DNA from: Paraspadella gotoi
Lineage: Eukaryota; Chaetognatha
Assembly (NCBI GenBank): GCA_051294375.1
Contig: CM119266.1
Coordinates: forward strand, 19,603,657-19,667,656
Direction of reading: 5' to 3'
Length of the DNA stretch: 64,000 bases
Every line of letters begins with the position of its first letter. The stretch's first letter is position 1. The position numbers and the translations under genes are program-made. Below are positions 45,681 through 58,199 of this stretch, in pieces. The notes under the pieces were generated by a model that did not search any database, was not told where the DNA came from, and was given only the letters and a program-made list of their open reading frames with translations.

Positions 45681-46161
45681 CGGGACGCGACCGATTTCGC
45701 CACAATATTTTTCGCTCCATCGTCGAATCTTCGTTCGACTTTAAAAAAGGGACTACAGAATTATTTCCTTCCATACAACAGAAACGGATTTTTATGCCGC
45801 CTCGATTTCTCGAAACTTCTTTTTTGGCTTCGTCTATTCGGAATTCTTTTGATGGAACCGATGTTTTTGATGCCATCGCGAGATTGCAGATGGGGCCCGG
45901 GATGTCGCGCGCCCGTCGTTTGGCGTCTCGGCCTCGCAAATGCGCTCATGGAAAGAGAGAGAGAGAGAGAGAGATCCACTCATGATTTCGTCCATTTTTA
46001 TTCATGGATTTTGTTGTTACCCGGAAGGAAACCCGGTACATAGCGACTCAGCGGTTCCGCAACTCCTGCGATTCGAATGTCAAGAATGTGTCGAACTCGG
46101 TTGTGTATCATTGGAATATAATGGCGTTTATGGACTGACTAAAAAAGCCATTAAACATTAA
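45680..46161 (+). CDS. Candidate coding region in two frames, unidentified
   Basis: 45680-45955 is open in one frame with protein-like composition (FRSIVESSFDFKKGTTELFP; SFDGTDVFDAIARLQMGPG) up to a (GA)n run. A second frame to a TAA at 46161 reads GFCCYPEGNPVHSDSAVPQL and FECQECVELGCVSLEYNGVY, a Cys-containing tail. GC is above background. The minus strand is open over 45646-45979 as well. A GA tract (45955-45975) separates the two parts. No domain match recognised. Confidence 0.25.
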
Positions 46162-46260
46162 TTCACATACATTTTTTTTTAACTAACTGTATCGTATCAT
46201 CGGAGAACAAAAGTTGAGGATAAAAAGAAATGACATATTAAGTAATGTTCACAAAATAAT

Positions 46261-46450
46261 TTGGAACTGAAAGTCACGGTTCAAGAGAGATCTCTGGAAT
46301 GGGACAAAGTCGACACTGGATGCGTTTCCACTGAAGGCATTAAAGCCTCTGGGGAGGAGAGAGGAAGATTTAGCCCAGACTTGGTCGGAATCCGTCTGTC
46401 AGTAAGGAATCCTCATCTGGTTTGGGTTAGAAACCAAAGAAAAGGTTAAG
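46261..46450 (+). CDS. Candidate coding segment without ATG, unidentified
   Basis: Reads VTVQERSLEWDKVDTGCVST then GEERGRFSPDLVGIRLS, where TCA/GTAAGG could be a donor (about 46402). No good acceptor upstream. Confidence 0.15.
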
Positions 46451-46605
46451 GTTGAGCAATGCGCAACTACTGTTTCTTGTCCTTAGTTATTAATTGAAAG
46501 TTTTTTAAACAATTGATTTTGATTGTGCTTAGTGGAAAAGAAATGTGGTTGCAAACTGGAAAAGCCACGAATTTCACAGTAATTTTACGACTCTTTACAA
46601 ATTCT

Positions 46606-46606
46606 T

Positions 46607-46649
<43 letters not shown>

Positions 46650-46755
46650 TCTCTCTCAGTCTCAGTCTTCGTGCTCTGCTCTCTTTCTCTCTCTCTCTTC
46701 CTGTTCTCGTTTCTCTGCTCTCTCTCTCACACACTCTCACACTCACTCCCTCCCT
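46606..46755. repeat. (CT)n microsatellite grading into CTCACA
   Basis: CT run to 46647, then degenerate TCTCTC/CACACTC to 46750. Confidence 0.92.
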
Positions 46756-46859
46756 CAAAGTAATTCAAGTGAATCTGCCCCGATTCTTTATCCAGGAGAA
46801 CATTTCTGCAGACATTTGAAAATAACAAGCGATGAACGAAAGTCGTAAATTAACCACAC

Positions 46860-47940
46860 GAATTCCACGCGTTCGCTGCTGAGTTTCCCTAACCGGCTTT
46901 TTTCGGTTAAGGATTAACGGTTATAATAATAAATTACTAATTATTTAATTTTTTTGAAATTTTTTTCAATTTATATTACATCCCTAAAATTATGTATATT
47001 TTAGATATAGATAAAAAATCAATATTGTATTTTTAGAAATTTAAATCGGATTTTTTAAATTTAAAGTACAAGGAGCATAATTAGTATATTTCCGTCACTA
47101 GATTTATGTACTAGATACCAAACAATTTCTTTCCAAATATCTCTCTTGAAATCTTTTACTAAGTACTATTAATCATGATTATTAATTATTAATTATTAGT
47201 CTTGATTTCTTTCTTTGAATACTATGATTAGTGTTACTGTTATACCGTATAAGTGTTAAACATATTACGAAGTACGTACATAGTATTTTTCATTCTCATG
47301 GGTAAGTTTTTAAATATAGTATTTAATGCTTATCAAAACATAAAATGATAAAAATCGCAGCTTTAATTCAATTTTCTATTCAATGAGAATTTTTTACCTT
47401 TTTTGTTTTCTTTTTCTTTTTCTTTTTTCTTTTCCCTAATTTCCATCTTCCTTTGACATCCGGGGAACCCTAGGGGGCGTGGCTCAAGTCGTCCACGCCG
47501 TAGTCGTCGTCGTCTTCGTCCTCGTCGTCGTCTGACAGAAAGTGACAAATTGATTCCCATAAATCCCACAGAAAAGCCCAAAGATTTTATTTCCATATGC
47601 CTTTCAACTTTAGCTGCCAAAATCTTGAGTTTGAGGAACAATGTTGTTTCAAAAAAAAAAAAAAAAGAAGCCGGGCTTTTTTTTTATAAAGAAAAAATAA
47701 GTAAGGCGGCCAGGTAATTAGTTGGCTAAAACTGTCACTTCGGTGATGCCCTTCTTGTGATGAGAAAATGGGATTCTCGCGATAATTAAGCAAGGCGCTA
47801 AGAGACGTTGTACACTTTTCGCGAGGTTGAAACCAACTATTATATTTAAGGTTCCTTTTTATATATTTTAGCTTTTGCTCTCGTTGGTTCGTTATTAATG
47901 AGGTTTCGCATACAAAACTGGTTGTATATCACGATGTTGA
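46860..47940. other. AT-rich spacer with a small (CGT)n islet
   Basis: Only the CGTCGTCGTCTTCGTC run (about 47500-47532) and a short poly-A/T pair near 47650-47690 stand out. Confidence 0.55.
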
Positions 47941-48384
47941 AGTTTTTTTTTCCTTAGGAGAGAAAACGAGCCTGCCCGCCGCCCCCCCCCCAAAAAACAG
48001 AGAACGTGAGAAAAGTGAGTGAACAAAAAAAAAAAAAACCGTTTTGTTCTTCGTCATTCGCCGAAACGAGAAGGCTTAAAAAAAGTTCTTTTTCCCCGGA
48101 AGCAAAAAAGCGAGCGAGACACGGAAAACAACAATGATCCAACTGAAAAGTCAACTGAATCGCCAAGTCTTAAGTTAAGCGAATGGAAATAAGAACAACG
48201 CTAACAATGACGAGATGGCATTTGTTTTTTGTTTTCGTTTCCCCGGAGGCGCGCCCCCTTTAGGCGCCCACGTTTTTTTTCCACGGGAATTGGACAGTTT
48301 TTTTTCTCAGCCTCGTAAATCGAGTTTCCCGAACTGAATCCAAATTTTCTCTCTTTTTAACGACTTGGATGACGCAGATTCGAG

Positions 48385-48420
48385 TCACCTTCGTCGTCGT
48401 CGTCGTGGTCGTCGTCTTTG
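48385..48420. repeat. (CGT)n microsatellite
   Basis: TTCGTCGTCGTCGTCGTGGTC, interrupted. 48580-49075 beyond is AT-rich without features. Confidence 0.85.
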
Positions 48421-49077
48421 TCATCTCCCTCAGGCGTTGGAACATTTGACGATCTAACCTTTTGACTTCTCTTTTCTAACGAAGCTCGTGGAGGAGAGGG
48501 GGGGGGTGCCTGGTGGGGGAGAGGCAAAACCAAATGATACAATGAAAAATAAAGGGACACGAAAAACAAAACAAAAAACGGTTGCGTAGGTTTTATTTTG
48601 TCATTAGGTTTATCACTCTTTTATATAATATCTTGTCAAAGGTTTTTCTTGAATACCATCTGAAGCCAAATTTTTAGTAGATGAAAAAATCTATTTTGTA
48701 ATTGTGCAATGCGCTCTGTGAAATGGTGATGAATTTTTAAATCTAAGATATCAACAACATGAGGCTATCCGAAAAAAAAAAATTCCGCCACAATTTAGTT
48801 TAATAGTTTAGCAAGAATTTAAAAATAATCACGATGTCTTCTTATAACGATGTTTGTCTCGAAATATACTACTTCCAAACAGTATGATGTAGTTGGGATT
48901 CGATCCAATGACTTTTTTAACCGCTTTTAAAACCCGTCATAAAAGACACTCATAAAACAAAATTTTTAAGAACGGAAACCGTTAAGTTGGAGAAATTGGA
49001 AGCTAACAGCGGACATAAATCCTGACTCGAAAAGTCTCTATGGCATTTCTCCCATTTTCCTCAGCTTTTACTAGTTT

Positions 49078-49099
49078 TTTTTTTTTTTTTTTTTTTTTT
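49078..49099. repeat. Poly-T run
   Basis: About 22 consecutive T. Confidence 0.95.
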
Positions 49100-49659
49100 G
49101 AAACCGCGCGACCTAAATAAGGAAGACGTGAGAGTTGCAGTGTTGCTCGACTTAGTTCAAAATAAAAATAAAAAATACCAAACAGATGTATCGAGAAATA
49201 CCTTTAATATATATCTTTAAAATGTCTTTAAATAATTGTTAGATTTAATAGAGAAGCATCGTCAATGATAATTGAAGCAAGTCGATGCAACGGCGAACAC
49301 GCGGTCCATTTTAAGAATCGCGGTCACAAGCATGACGACACCTCCGCTGCCACACCAAGATAGTTTCGCGTGGAAAGAGACGTAGAAAGAGAAAGACAGA
49401 GAGAGCGAAAGATAGAGAGCGAGAGATGTGCTTTTATTTTATCCGCGAATATTCGTTATAAACGGTTAGTTTTTTTTCAAATGCTCCATCTTCACTCGAT
49501 TCGTCCCGTTCAGCCCAATTTTTATTTTCGGGGGGGCCAAAGCATTTGGCGTTGGGCTCCGCGGGGAAACATCAATCAAGCTTTTACCCGAATGGAACGA
49601 CCGCATATTTTCGAGATGAGGTTGTTAATGTCCAAGTGAATTTTGGTAGATCCACGGAC

Positions 49660-49806
49660 TACTGGGAAAATGAAAGAGAAAGAAAGAGAAGGGAGAGAGA
49701 GAGAGAGCGTGAAAGAGAGAGCGAGAGAGAGAGAGAGAAGAGAGAGAGGGAGAGAGAGAGGAGAGGAGGAAGAGAGAGAGAGGAAAGAGAGAGCGAGAGG
49801 GAGAGA

Positions 49807-49858
<52 letters not shown>
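49660..49858. repeat. GA-rich microsatellite
   Basis: (GA)n with GCGAGA and GGAGA breaks. Confidence 0.93.
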
Positions 49859-49859
<1 letters not shown>

Positions 49860-50279
49860 AAAGTATGGAGTTTTTAACGGGATTTTTTCGAATTTGATAG
49901 TAGAACGACCACAATACTATTAGTCAACAGGTATAATTTTTTTTTAAAAGTCTCTAGAATTTAAATATTTTCAAAATTTTCCAGTTTAAAACAAAAACAT
50001 ATCCATTACATAGTCAAATTTATAAATGGTTACGGTGGGTTGGATTCACTTATTACCTAATTTTTGCATTTTTAATTCTCGATAATTACTAATTTAAAAT
50101 ACTAAGTAAATGAACATAAATCGCCAACTTTTATTTGTTTTTTTTAATCTATTCAATTAAAGCTTTTTGTGACCATGTGAATTATTTGTGACTAATTACT
50201 AACACCTCTCTCTCCCGCTTGTTTTTTCCCCCTTTTTTTCCCCAAACTCACGCCTATGCATAACATCGCGTGACTGCGA

Positions 50280-50281
<2 letters not shown>

Positions 50282-50374
<93 letters not shown>
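50282..50374. repeat. (CT)n microsatellite, ~46 pure units
   Basis: The longest uninterrupted CT run in the window, directly upstream of the coding-like block at 50376-51022. Confidence 0.97.
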
Positions 50375-50375
<1 letters not shown>

Positions 50376-50641
50376 ACCGCACGCACAAACACAGTCCCGT
50401 GTCAGCGGACAGAAACTCGTTATTTCTCGGTGAAACTCATCTCGTATTTCAAGTCCCTCCGTTTGCATCCACAGCAACGCATTCGTCTTCACAGCATCAG
50501 TCTGCGTTTCCACAGCAATTGACTTCGTTCGCATGAAACTGTGCAAGATATCGCAATAGTATCTGACTCTCAAAATCACCTCCCAAAACTTGATTGATCC
50601 GTGACTACTCTGTCTCCCTCAGACTTAATTTCGAGTAGTGA

Positions 50642-51022
50642 AAGAGCAATCGGTCCCTCTCCCCTCTTCCCCTCGCCCCAACGTCCCTTCGCCACCACCC
50701 CACGCCACCCCCGCGCCCCTCTCACGCCACTCCTCCCTTTCCCCATTTCCAATTCCACAACCCACGCGGCATCACTCCCGCCCCTCCGATGCAGGACGCG
50801 GCCCTACAACTGGCCTCTCCCTTTTTGGTTCACCCACCAGTGGTGAACGGACTTCCGCTAGCGGGAGTTTTGCCGCCATCGCCGGCCAACTCGTTGGCTT
50901 CACTGCCGGGAGTGGTGCCCGGCGGGATGCACCCGGGGGCGTTCGTTCAACACGGTCCACTCACCCCGTCCCCTACTAACAGCCAATTCTTCTCCACCGC
51001 AATTTGTACTAATAACGGCAAA
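50642..51022 (+). CDS. Candidate Pro-rich exon with GTAAGT donor, unidentified
   Basis: A frame opens after a TGA at 50639-50641 and runs without ATG through Pro/His-rich sequence, then from 50789 reads MQDAALQLASPFLVHPPVVN, GLPLAGVLPPSPANSLASLP and LTPSPTNSQFFSTAICTNNG. It ends at AAA/GTAAGT (donor at 51023), phase 0. The low-complexity Pro/Ala/Leu/Ser style is typical of disordered regions of animal regulatory proteins. A strong acceptor (TCTGTCTCCCTCAG, 50622) lies just upstream, but the TGA lies between, so either the start is Met 50789 or another acceptor is used. A possible continuation follows 51322 (SSDENRTGTISIVKLPLQKY then stop at 51391). Upstream 50440-50540 (SSQHQSAFPQQ) also looks coding-like. 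Confidence 0.4.
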
Positions 51023-51992
51023 GTAAGTCTTACGTTTCCCTTCTATTTTACCTTTATTTATTTAACCTGCACCAAACGTAGTAGTTTTTTTTTTTTGCAA
51101 AATAATTTAGTTAACGTACATTAATTATGTATAATTATATGTAGTATATAAAAGTAGTAATGTTTAATTTAATTGATGATTGGAACGACAACATCTCGGT
51201 GGCTTTGTTTCTTCTATCTTGGAATTAAATTTATTCAATTTAATTTTTTCCTCCTACTATCTTTTTATTGTAAAATAATTTTTCATTCGTTAATCATGGT
51301 TTACTACTTTCTACTTGCCGAGTCCAGCGATGAAAATCGTACTGGAACCATATCTATTGTAAAATTACCATTACAGAAATATAAGTTTTAAAGTCATTTA
51401 TAGTTTTCTTTCCACTTACTATTTTATCATAACTCAATATGGTCTGTATTCCTTAAATTAACCTCGTTCCTTTTACGAATCTCTTTACGAAAGATTGAAA
51501 TAAATTTATGTCTGGCATCATTCCTTCTTCCTTCCCTCACTCTGCCACGCATGTCCCCCATTTATCACGAGGTTTCCCTTCTCACCCGCGAAGGACGGCA
51601 TCCCGAGGGTCAGACTTGGGGAGATGGAAAGATGAAAAGACAGAAAAATAGAGAAAGAAAGGCGGAAAGATAGAAAGATGGACTGATTCGAAAAAGGAAA
51701 TTCGGTGAAGGTAAATTGTATTGAAGAAATTCGGGCGTAACACAAGGACATAAAGCACTAAAGCAGGAAAGAATATATAAAAAAAACATAAAAACATATA
51801 TATATATTATATAATAAGCTGAACTGAAGAAGAATTCGAAGACGATATTGTACGTACTAAAAATATGTTAATGGGAACCTAATCATGGAAGAAAAAGATT
51901 TGATGAGAAAAGAAGGAAGAAGAAAAAAAAAAGTAAAACTGCTATAAAAAAATTGAAAGGCGAGTAGATCTTATGCCATTCGTGAATCCCCG

Positions 51993-52265
51993 ATGATTTT
52001 AAGAGATGAGATGGTAATCGGAAGAGATCGACGGGCGACTGGAGGCTGCGGGATTGACGGGCGGGTTTGTGGGAAGCGTTGGAGGCGGAAGGAGGGAGTC
52101 GTGGCTGAGTACGAAGATAAAACTGGACACGCAAAGGAAGTGGGGCACAGATTTAATACGTTCTTATGTGGTAGCATATGTGAGACGGACCAAGCGGCCG
52201 GAGAATTAGTGAAAAATCAGACCCTGGGGTCTAATTTCTGGACGAAAGTCTGGGATATCGTATAA
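51993..52265 (+). CDS. Candidate ORF, 90 aa, unidentified
   Basis: Reads RDRRATGGCGIDGRVCGKRW then EDKTGHAKEVGHRFNTFLCG and ends FWTKVWDIV before TAA. The first codon used here is not a strong ATG context. The minus strand is open too. A second coding-like frame lies at 52404-52640 (KIKNFEDNFEKKLALVVPRK). No domain recognised. Confidence 0.2.
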   Translation: MILRDEMVIGRDRRATGGCGIDGRVCGKRWRRKEGVVAEYEDKTGHAKEVGHRFNTFLCGSICETDQAAGELVKNQTLGSNFWTKVWDIV

Positions 52266-53099
52266 GGGGTGAACTTAGGCAACGATTTTTCCTCCACTAG
52301 ACAATTTTCTGTTAAACTTGGAGTCAACTAAAAAAAAGTAGGCAATTGTAACTAGAGAGGGATAGAATTCGATAACTTACGAAGGAAGCAAAAAGATGTA
52401 TGTCCTAAGGTGCATGCATTATCTATTAAGATTAAGAATTTTGAAGACAATTTTGAAAAAAAATTGGCTTTAGTGGTTCCTCGTAAGCCTCATAGACCCA
52501 ACGATGACCGCGGTCCCTTTGTCCCTTGCTTTTCCATCAGACGAGATTTATTGTCCCCGGTCTTCTCTCGGGACGACCGTCTTTGTCCGGAGAAAAGCCA
52601 TGCACGCGCCTGGCGACGCCTCTCCCGCCTTAAGCAGACTCTTTGTCTCTCTTTGTCGTTGGTCTTCACCTCTGCGTCTTTGTCTCTCTTTGTCGTCCCC
52701 GACTCTCCAGATTGTTTATGCATCATCTTTTTCTCTCATTCAATTGCCAGACAATTGTTTCGTTTTTTCTTTTCATTATTCTAACTCATAAATCTGTTTC
52801 CTCTTTTTCCATTTCAAACTACTAGTTAATTTAAAATTCTTCTTTTAGCCTGACCACTAGTGACTGGTGACTGGGGTATAACTTTCTACTGGCTTCCGAT
52901 TAGACGTTTCCTTACCATTTTCCTTTTCCCTCTTTCACATTCTTATCTTTTCTGTTCCAAGAAAAGAAGAAAAGAAAATAAAGGACAGGAACGAAGCAGA
53001 TGAAGGAAACAGAAAAGATGATTATTGAAAAAAGAAAAGAGTAAACAGAAAAACAAAAGAGGGAGGCGAAATTAAAAAAGACAAAAATGTGTCATAATT

Positions 53100-53215
53100 T
53101 GGAAGAAGATCTGAGATAAGAAAACAAGATCTGTGGAAAGGAAAGAAGAAAAACTGAGATATGAAAACAAGATCTGAGAAAAGGAAACAAGATCTGAGGA
53201 AAGGAAAGAAGAATC
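53100..53215. repeat. ~45-bp purine-rich tandem repeat
   Basis: GAAAACAAGATCTG with GAAAGGAAAGAAGAA recurs three times. Confidence 0.8.
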
Positions 53216-53482
53216 GACAATTTCAAGTTGTTGCACCGCAGACTCAGTGTCTTTATTTTGTAGACGTATTTTCCGTTAACGTTACTAACCACAAGTATAA
53301 AAGATATTCACAATAAGCATTTTATAGCTGATCATTAATATCTTATGTTTGAAGTATTAAGTAAAATAACCAAGTCTTATACGAACTATGCCTCATTGAC
53401 TTATGGATAAGGTAACCATATTTTTATCTAGTCACGTAACTATGACTCAGTATTCTATAAATTATTCTGCATTTCATTTTTG

Positions 53483-53516
53483 GTCATGTGATTACTTTTT
53501 AAGGTGATCACATGAC
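53483..53516. repeat. 10-bp-arm hairpin
   Basis: GTCATGTGAT and ATCACATGAC are exact inverted copies 14 bp apart. Between 53220 and 54010 nothing else is supported apart from the ACATTTACCT triplication at 53530-53565. Confidence 0.75.
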
Positions 53517-54014
53517 TATATAAGTATGATACATTTACCTACATTTACCTACATTTACCATACCGTCCTACCAAGTATAAACTTAATTGATAAAAAATTA
53601 TCAGAGTTATGCATTAAGAGCATTTAAAACACAGGCAGACAAACCCACCGACCGACTGACCAAAAAGTGACTTAAAGAGTTTTTCCGCCAGTACACGCAA
53701 CTAAAAACAAAACGGGAACTCCGAGCAACGACGGAATTGGCCGGTAGAGAGAGGAAGTTGTTGAGTGTCAGTTTTCACAGGTGAAGAGCAGTAAGTGAAG
53801 GGACAAAGAATCAAAGGATCTTAAGTCGCGGAAGAAAACAAACAATCGCACTAGAAAGTAAAACAAAGTAGTTCCTGCAACGAAGGCTTAAAAGAAAGGG
53901 CAAAAGGATTGTCTATGACTAATATGACTATGGTGTCTGAAACATACTGTGAATTTAAACCCTTGATTTTAAAATTAAAATAAAATTAAATTAGATTTAA
54001 AAAAATAAAATTAA

Positions 54015-54090
54015 CTATTATATTATATATATATATATTATATTATATATATATATTATATATATATTATATTATATATATATTATATTT
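54015..54090. repeat. (TA)n / TATATTA microsatellite
   Basis: Alternating TA and ATATTAT units. Confidence 0.93.
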
Positions 54091-55229
54091 CTCTCTTTTC
54101 AAGTTAAGCTTTTATATTTTTTATGTCCTCCAACCATCATTTTTTCTTTTGTTATTTCTTTTGCTTTGCCCTGTAATTTCACTCGGCCTTCGATTTTAGC
54201 CGCACTCTTCTTTCTCGCTTCGCGTAATTACGTAGTTTTTACTAGTGTCTCTAATGTCTAATGACTCACAATCAATATTGTATCATTTTAAATTGTTCAC
54301 AAAATATTTCTAAAATTGTTTTATTGGAGAAATTGGGTGAAAGAATTTATTATCACTCAACTGAGTCACGAAAAATGGGAGAGAGAGAATCTTCTAAGAC
54401 TCAACCAAAGAAAATAACGGATTCGATTTCTTATAAATAAAAAAAAATAAAAAATTGGTTGTGGTTCCACATCTTTAGTCAAACAAAACGTTTACGAGCT
54501 AAATAAACAAAACAAAACCAACAAAACCAAATAAACAAAATAGAATAACTAAAGAGGAAAAGAAAATAGAATCCCGAGGTCGACTCTTGGTTTGCAGAGA
54601 GAATTATGTCAACATCACCTTTAGACATTTATTTTTGGGATCACCATGGCAACCATTTCCGTCTTTTAAGGCCTCTCTCTCTCTATCTCTCTCTCTCTTT
54701 TTTTTTTCTTCATGTCTCTATGAATCTCAATTTTCCCTGAATTATGCAATCAATATGCATGTTATCAAAAGTTGGGACTTAAGAAAATATTTAACTAAAT
54801 ACTTATTATTTCCTTTTTTTCTTCCATTTTTATTGCTGACTCGGGTGACTTCAGGTAAGAGAAGCATTAAACATTTTTTATCATTCTTTGAAACTTTAGA
54901 ATTCTTATGAGTGTGATTTATACATTTTTTTTTAAATCACCATATAATTAAATTTCCCCAAAGATGAAGTCTTCTCATAGCTAAATATTAGCTATTAGCT
55001 ATTAGCTACCATTCTGTTTATTTTTTATCTCCATTGAAATCCCTTCATCTTATTTTAGTCGCTGCTTATTTTATTAAATAACTTTTTAACATTCTTGTCG
55101 TCCCCAAAGAGAGAGACAGACACTTGGAGAAAGAGAGAGAGAGGAGAGAGAAGAGAGAGAGAGAGAGATAAAAAACAAGAAACACACTCATTAAAGAAGA
55201 CGACAGTCGACCAAAACGAGTATATAGAC

Positions 55230-55501
55230 TATATATATAGTACAATCTAAATTTCAACGCGTCGCGCCCCCGTGACAATTTCTACATTTCCCGATACAAT
55301 CACGTGACCATACAAGCGCAAAAATATGTAGAAGAAGGAACTCGCGATTTTAAACGCATCCGCCACCGACGTTTTAAACTGCGCCGTCCCTTCAAAACCT
55401 CTCCTTTCCCCCCAACGCCCTCTCTCGACGGCGTCCTTCATCTAAATCAGGTCACGTCCAATGTGGTCATCGGAATCTCGACCCAACCGGAGGTGATTTA
55501 G
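55230..55501 (+). CDS. Candidate coding segment to a stop, unidentified
   Basis: Open from just after a TAG (about 55230) to TAG at 55501. It reads IQAQKYVEEGTRDFKRIRHR, RFKLRRPFKTSPFPPTPSLD and VLHLNQVTSNVVIGISTQPE. Composition is protein-like and GC is higher than in the flanks. No ATG, so it would be a terminal exon, and no acceptor was identified. The minus strand also has a 64-aa ATG ORF (55247-55441). A CACGTG E-box sits at about 55301. Confidence 0.25.
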
Positions 55502-55639
55502 CGGCGCAATAGAAAAAAGAAAGAAAGTCTAGTAAAAGTTCAGGACGCTTCGAAAAGACTAAGAGGGAAGAATTTTAGAGGAAGAGAAGAATATTAATGG
55601 AAAATAAAAGAATTAAGGTTGGGAGGATTAGATTAAATT

Positions 55640-55760
55640 TTAAAACTTAAATTAAATTAAAAATTAAATTAAAAATTAAATTATATATTTAAATTTAAAT
55701 TAAATTAAATTAAAAATTAAATTAAATTAAATTAAAAATTAAATTAAATTAAATTAATGT
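55640..55760. repeat. (TTAAA)n-like AT repeat
   Basis: AAATTAAATTAAA units, mixed 5 and 8 bp. Confidence 0.9.
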
Positions 55761-55828
55761 TGGAGGATCGAGTTCGATTGGATGATTGGAATTGGAAAAT
55801 CGAATGAAGGGTGTCGCACGACGAAAAA

Positions 55829-56106
55829 GGCCTTATTTTCCGAATATGCCCCATTTCGTCTTGAAATCGGAACAAAGTTAATTTTTTAGGTTGGTTTAAA
55901 GATGAGGTTAAAGGTTAAGGTTAGGGATTAAGTTATTGATTAGCGTTGGAGATTAGGGTTAGGAACTTACGGTTTATGGGTTAAAGATTCAGGGGTAGAG
56001 TTTAAGATTAGGGTTTGAGATTAGGGTTTGAGATTAGAGTTTGGTAAGAGATTAGGGTAAAGAGCAAGTTACATTTACTCTTACCTTGTTAGGAGAAAAG
56101 AGCGAG
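55829..56106. mobile_element. Family C element, copy C4
   Basis: Starts GGCCTTATTTTCCGAATATG with CCCCATTTCGTC. Core of GGTTAAGGTTAGGGATTAAG-type units. Degraded right end GGAGAAAAGAGCGAG. No clean target duplication. Confidence 0.65.
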
Positions 56107-56167
56107 ACATGAAGAGACGTGTCGGTCCATGTGAGAAAAGAACCAGAAGACTTGGATAAAGAATCAT

Positions 56168-56175
<8 letters not shown>

Positions 56176-56261
<86 letters not shown>

Positions 56262-56263
56262 AA
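56176..56263. repeat. (GA)n microsatellite, ~40 units
   Basis: Nearly pure. The 56265-57170 stretch after it is AT-rich with a short GCTGATTGGCTCCGGCG CCAAT-like patch (56270) and no supported gene. Confidence 0.96.
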
Positions 56264-57171
56264 AGGGAAGCTGATTGGCTCCGGCGTTCTCAGACGCAGA
56301 CTCATTAAATAAAACGGGAAAAAGGACGAAAAGGCATCGAGAGAACTAATTCTCCGGCGGCCATTTTAGTTGGGTTGCTCTCCCCCCATTTATCTATCCT
56401 TTCTTTCCCCCTTTTGTTCCCATTCTCTTCTTTTTCTTATCTTCTTACTCGAGTGTCCTTATTTTTTTAAGAGAAGCATAGTAGTAGCATAGTATTACTC
56501 TTTCGCAGCTACTTTTTACTTCACTCTTCGGCCATGATTTCATTTTGATTTTTTCTCACGTAAATTTTGAGATTAATTTTTAATTCGGTATTTTATAATT
56601 TTACTTTTTTAATTTTTATAATTTTGGATCAAATCGTATTGGACCGGCTCCTAATTTATTTTTTTCTTCAAAATGTGCGTATTATATACAATAATAAACA
56701 TATTATATACGTTTTGATTAGGCCCCATTAATTTTCAATATAATTGATTGGTCCTCTTGACTTTCTCAAAATGAACTTTTATTTTTCTTAGATTAAGATC
56801 AACTTGGCCGTTTTAATTTCAGCCTCGTGGAGAATTGGAAAGTAATATTTTTAAAATTAATCTATTTTGGATTTTGTTGAAGTAAATTTCGTTAGTGGAA
56901 AGAGAAGAGATTGAAAGAAATGCCCCGTGACTTTTTACGTCCCAACTTATTTTCTGGGCATTTTTAGGATAAGATATTTTCCCGTATGAGAAGATTTTCC
57001 TGGACGTGATTACTAATCACTGATTAGCCTGCAAAGACCTCAAATTCTCTAGATCTAAAAAGACAAGGCAAATGTAAAGAAGGGCAATAAGAACAATACA
57101 TGTGAGAAAATGAATGACTTAAAAAGCGAAAAGGGTGGATAAAAAAGAGAAATAAAGACAGAAAGAAAGAA

Positions 57172-57177
57172 GGGGGA

Positions 57178-57257
<80 letters not shown>

Positions 57258-57285
57258 GAGAAAGAAAGAAAGAAAGAAAGAAAGG
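57172..57285. repeat. (GAAA)n microsatellite
   Basis: Tetranucleotide run with GAGA breaks. Confidence 0.96.
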
Positions 57286-57564
57286 TATCTAGACAAAAAA
57301 AATGTTTCCCTCTAAATTCTAAATCTTTGCCGAACTCAATGTGATCACAATAATAATTTCATCCATGGTTTGTACTCGTTGTTTTGGTTCTTTTTTTTTT
57401 TCTTCAGGATTTTTTTTCTTTGCATTTCTTCTCCTTCAAGAAGCCCTCCTCCTTTTCCTCCTCATCGTTTCCCAATTTTGGAGGCCGCCTATTGTGAACC
57501 AGACAATAAACCCAGTTGGCATCTTGGCCTTTGGTGACATTAAGAAGGGACCGAGAGTATTGGA

Positions 57565-58195
57565 TCTCGGGTAGGAGTGGAAAGGATGAATGGAAATGGA
57601 AAGGAGGAATAGAAATGGAAAGGAGGAACGGGAATGGAAGGGAGGAAATAAGGAATGGAAAGGAGGAACGGGAATGGAAGGGAGGAATAGAATGGAAAGG
57701 AGGAATAGGAATGGAAAGGAGGAACGGGAATGGAAGGGAGGAATAGGAATGGAAAGGAGGAATAGGAATGGAAAGGAGGAATATGAAAGGGAAAGGAGTA
57801 ATAGAAATTGAAAGGAGGAAAAGGAATAACAGGGAGGAATAGGAAAGGGAAAGGAGGATAGGAATGGAAAGAAGGAATAGGAATGGAAAAGAGGAATAGG
57901 AATGGAAAGGAGGAATAGGAATGGAAAGGAGGAATAGGAGATGGAAAAGGAGGAATAGGCGAATGGGAAAGGAGGAATAGGAAGGAAGGGAGGAATTGGG
58001 AAAGGGAAAGGAAGGAATAGGAATGGAAAGGAGGAATAGAAATGGAAAGGAGGAATATGAAAGGGAAAGGAGTAATAGGAATTGAAAGGAGGAAAAGGAA
58101 TTGAAAGGAGGAATAGGAATTGAAAGGAGGAATAGGAATGGAAAGGAGGAATAGGAATGGAAAAGAGGAATAGGAATGGAAAGGAGAAATAGAAA
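57565..58195. repeat. ~18-bp minisatellite, ~33 units
   Basis: GGAATGGAAAGGAGGAATA-type units with single-base indels. ORFs across it (Gly/Met/Glu/Arg or Phe/Pro/Ser/Ile) are artefacts. Confidence 0.94.
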
Positions 58196-58199
58196 AAAA

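Noticed and set aside
48885-48960. tRNA gene (GGATCGAATCCC on the minus strand looks like a B box)
   Set aside because: No A box at suitable spacing and no cloverleaf could be folded by eye.
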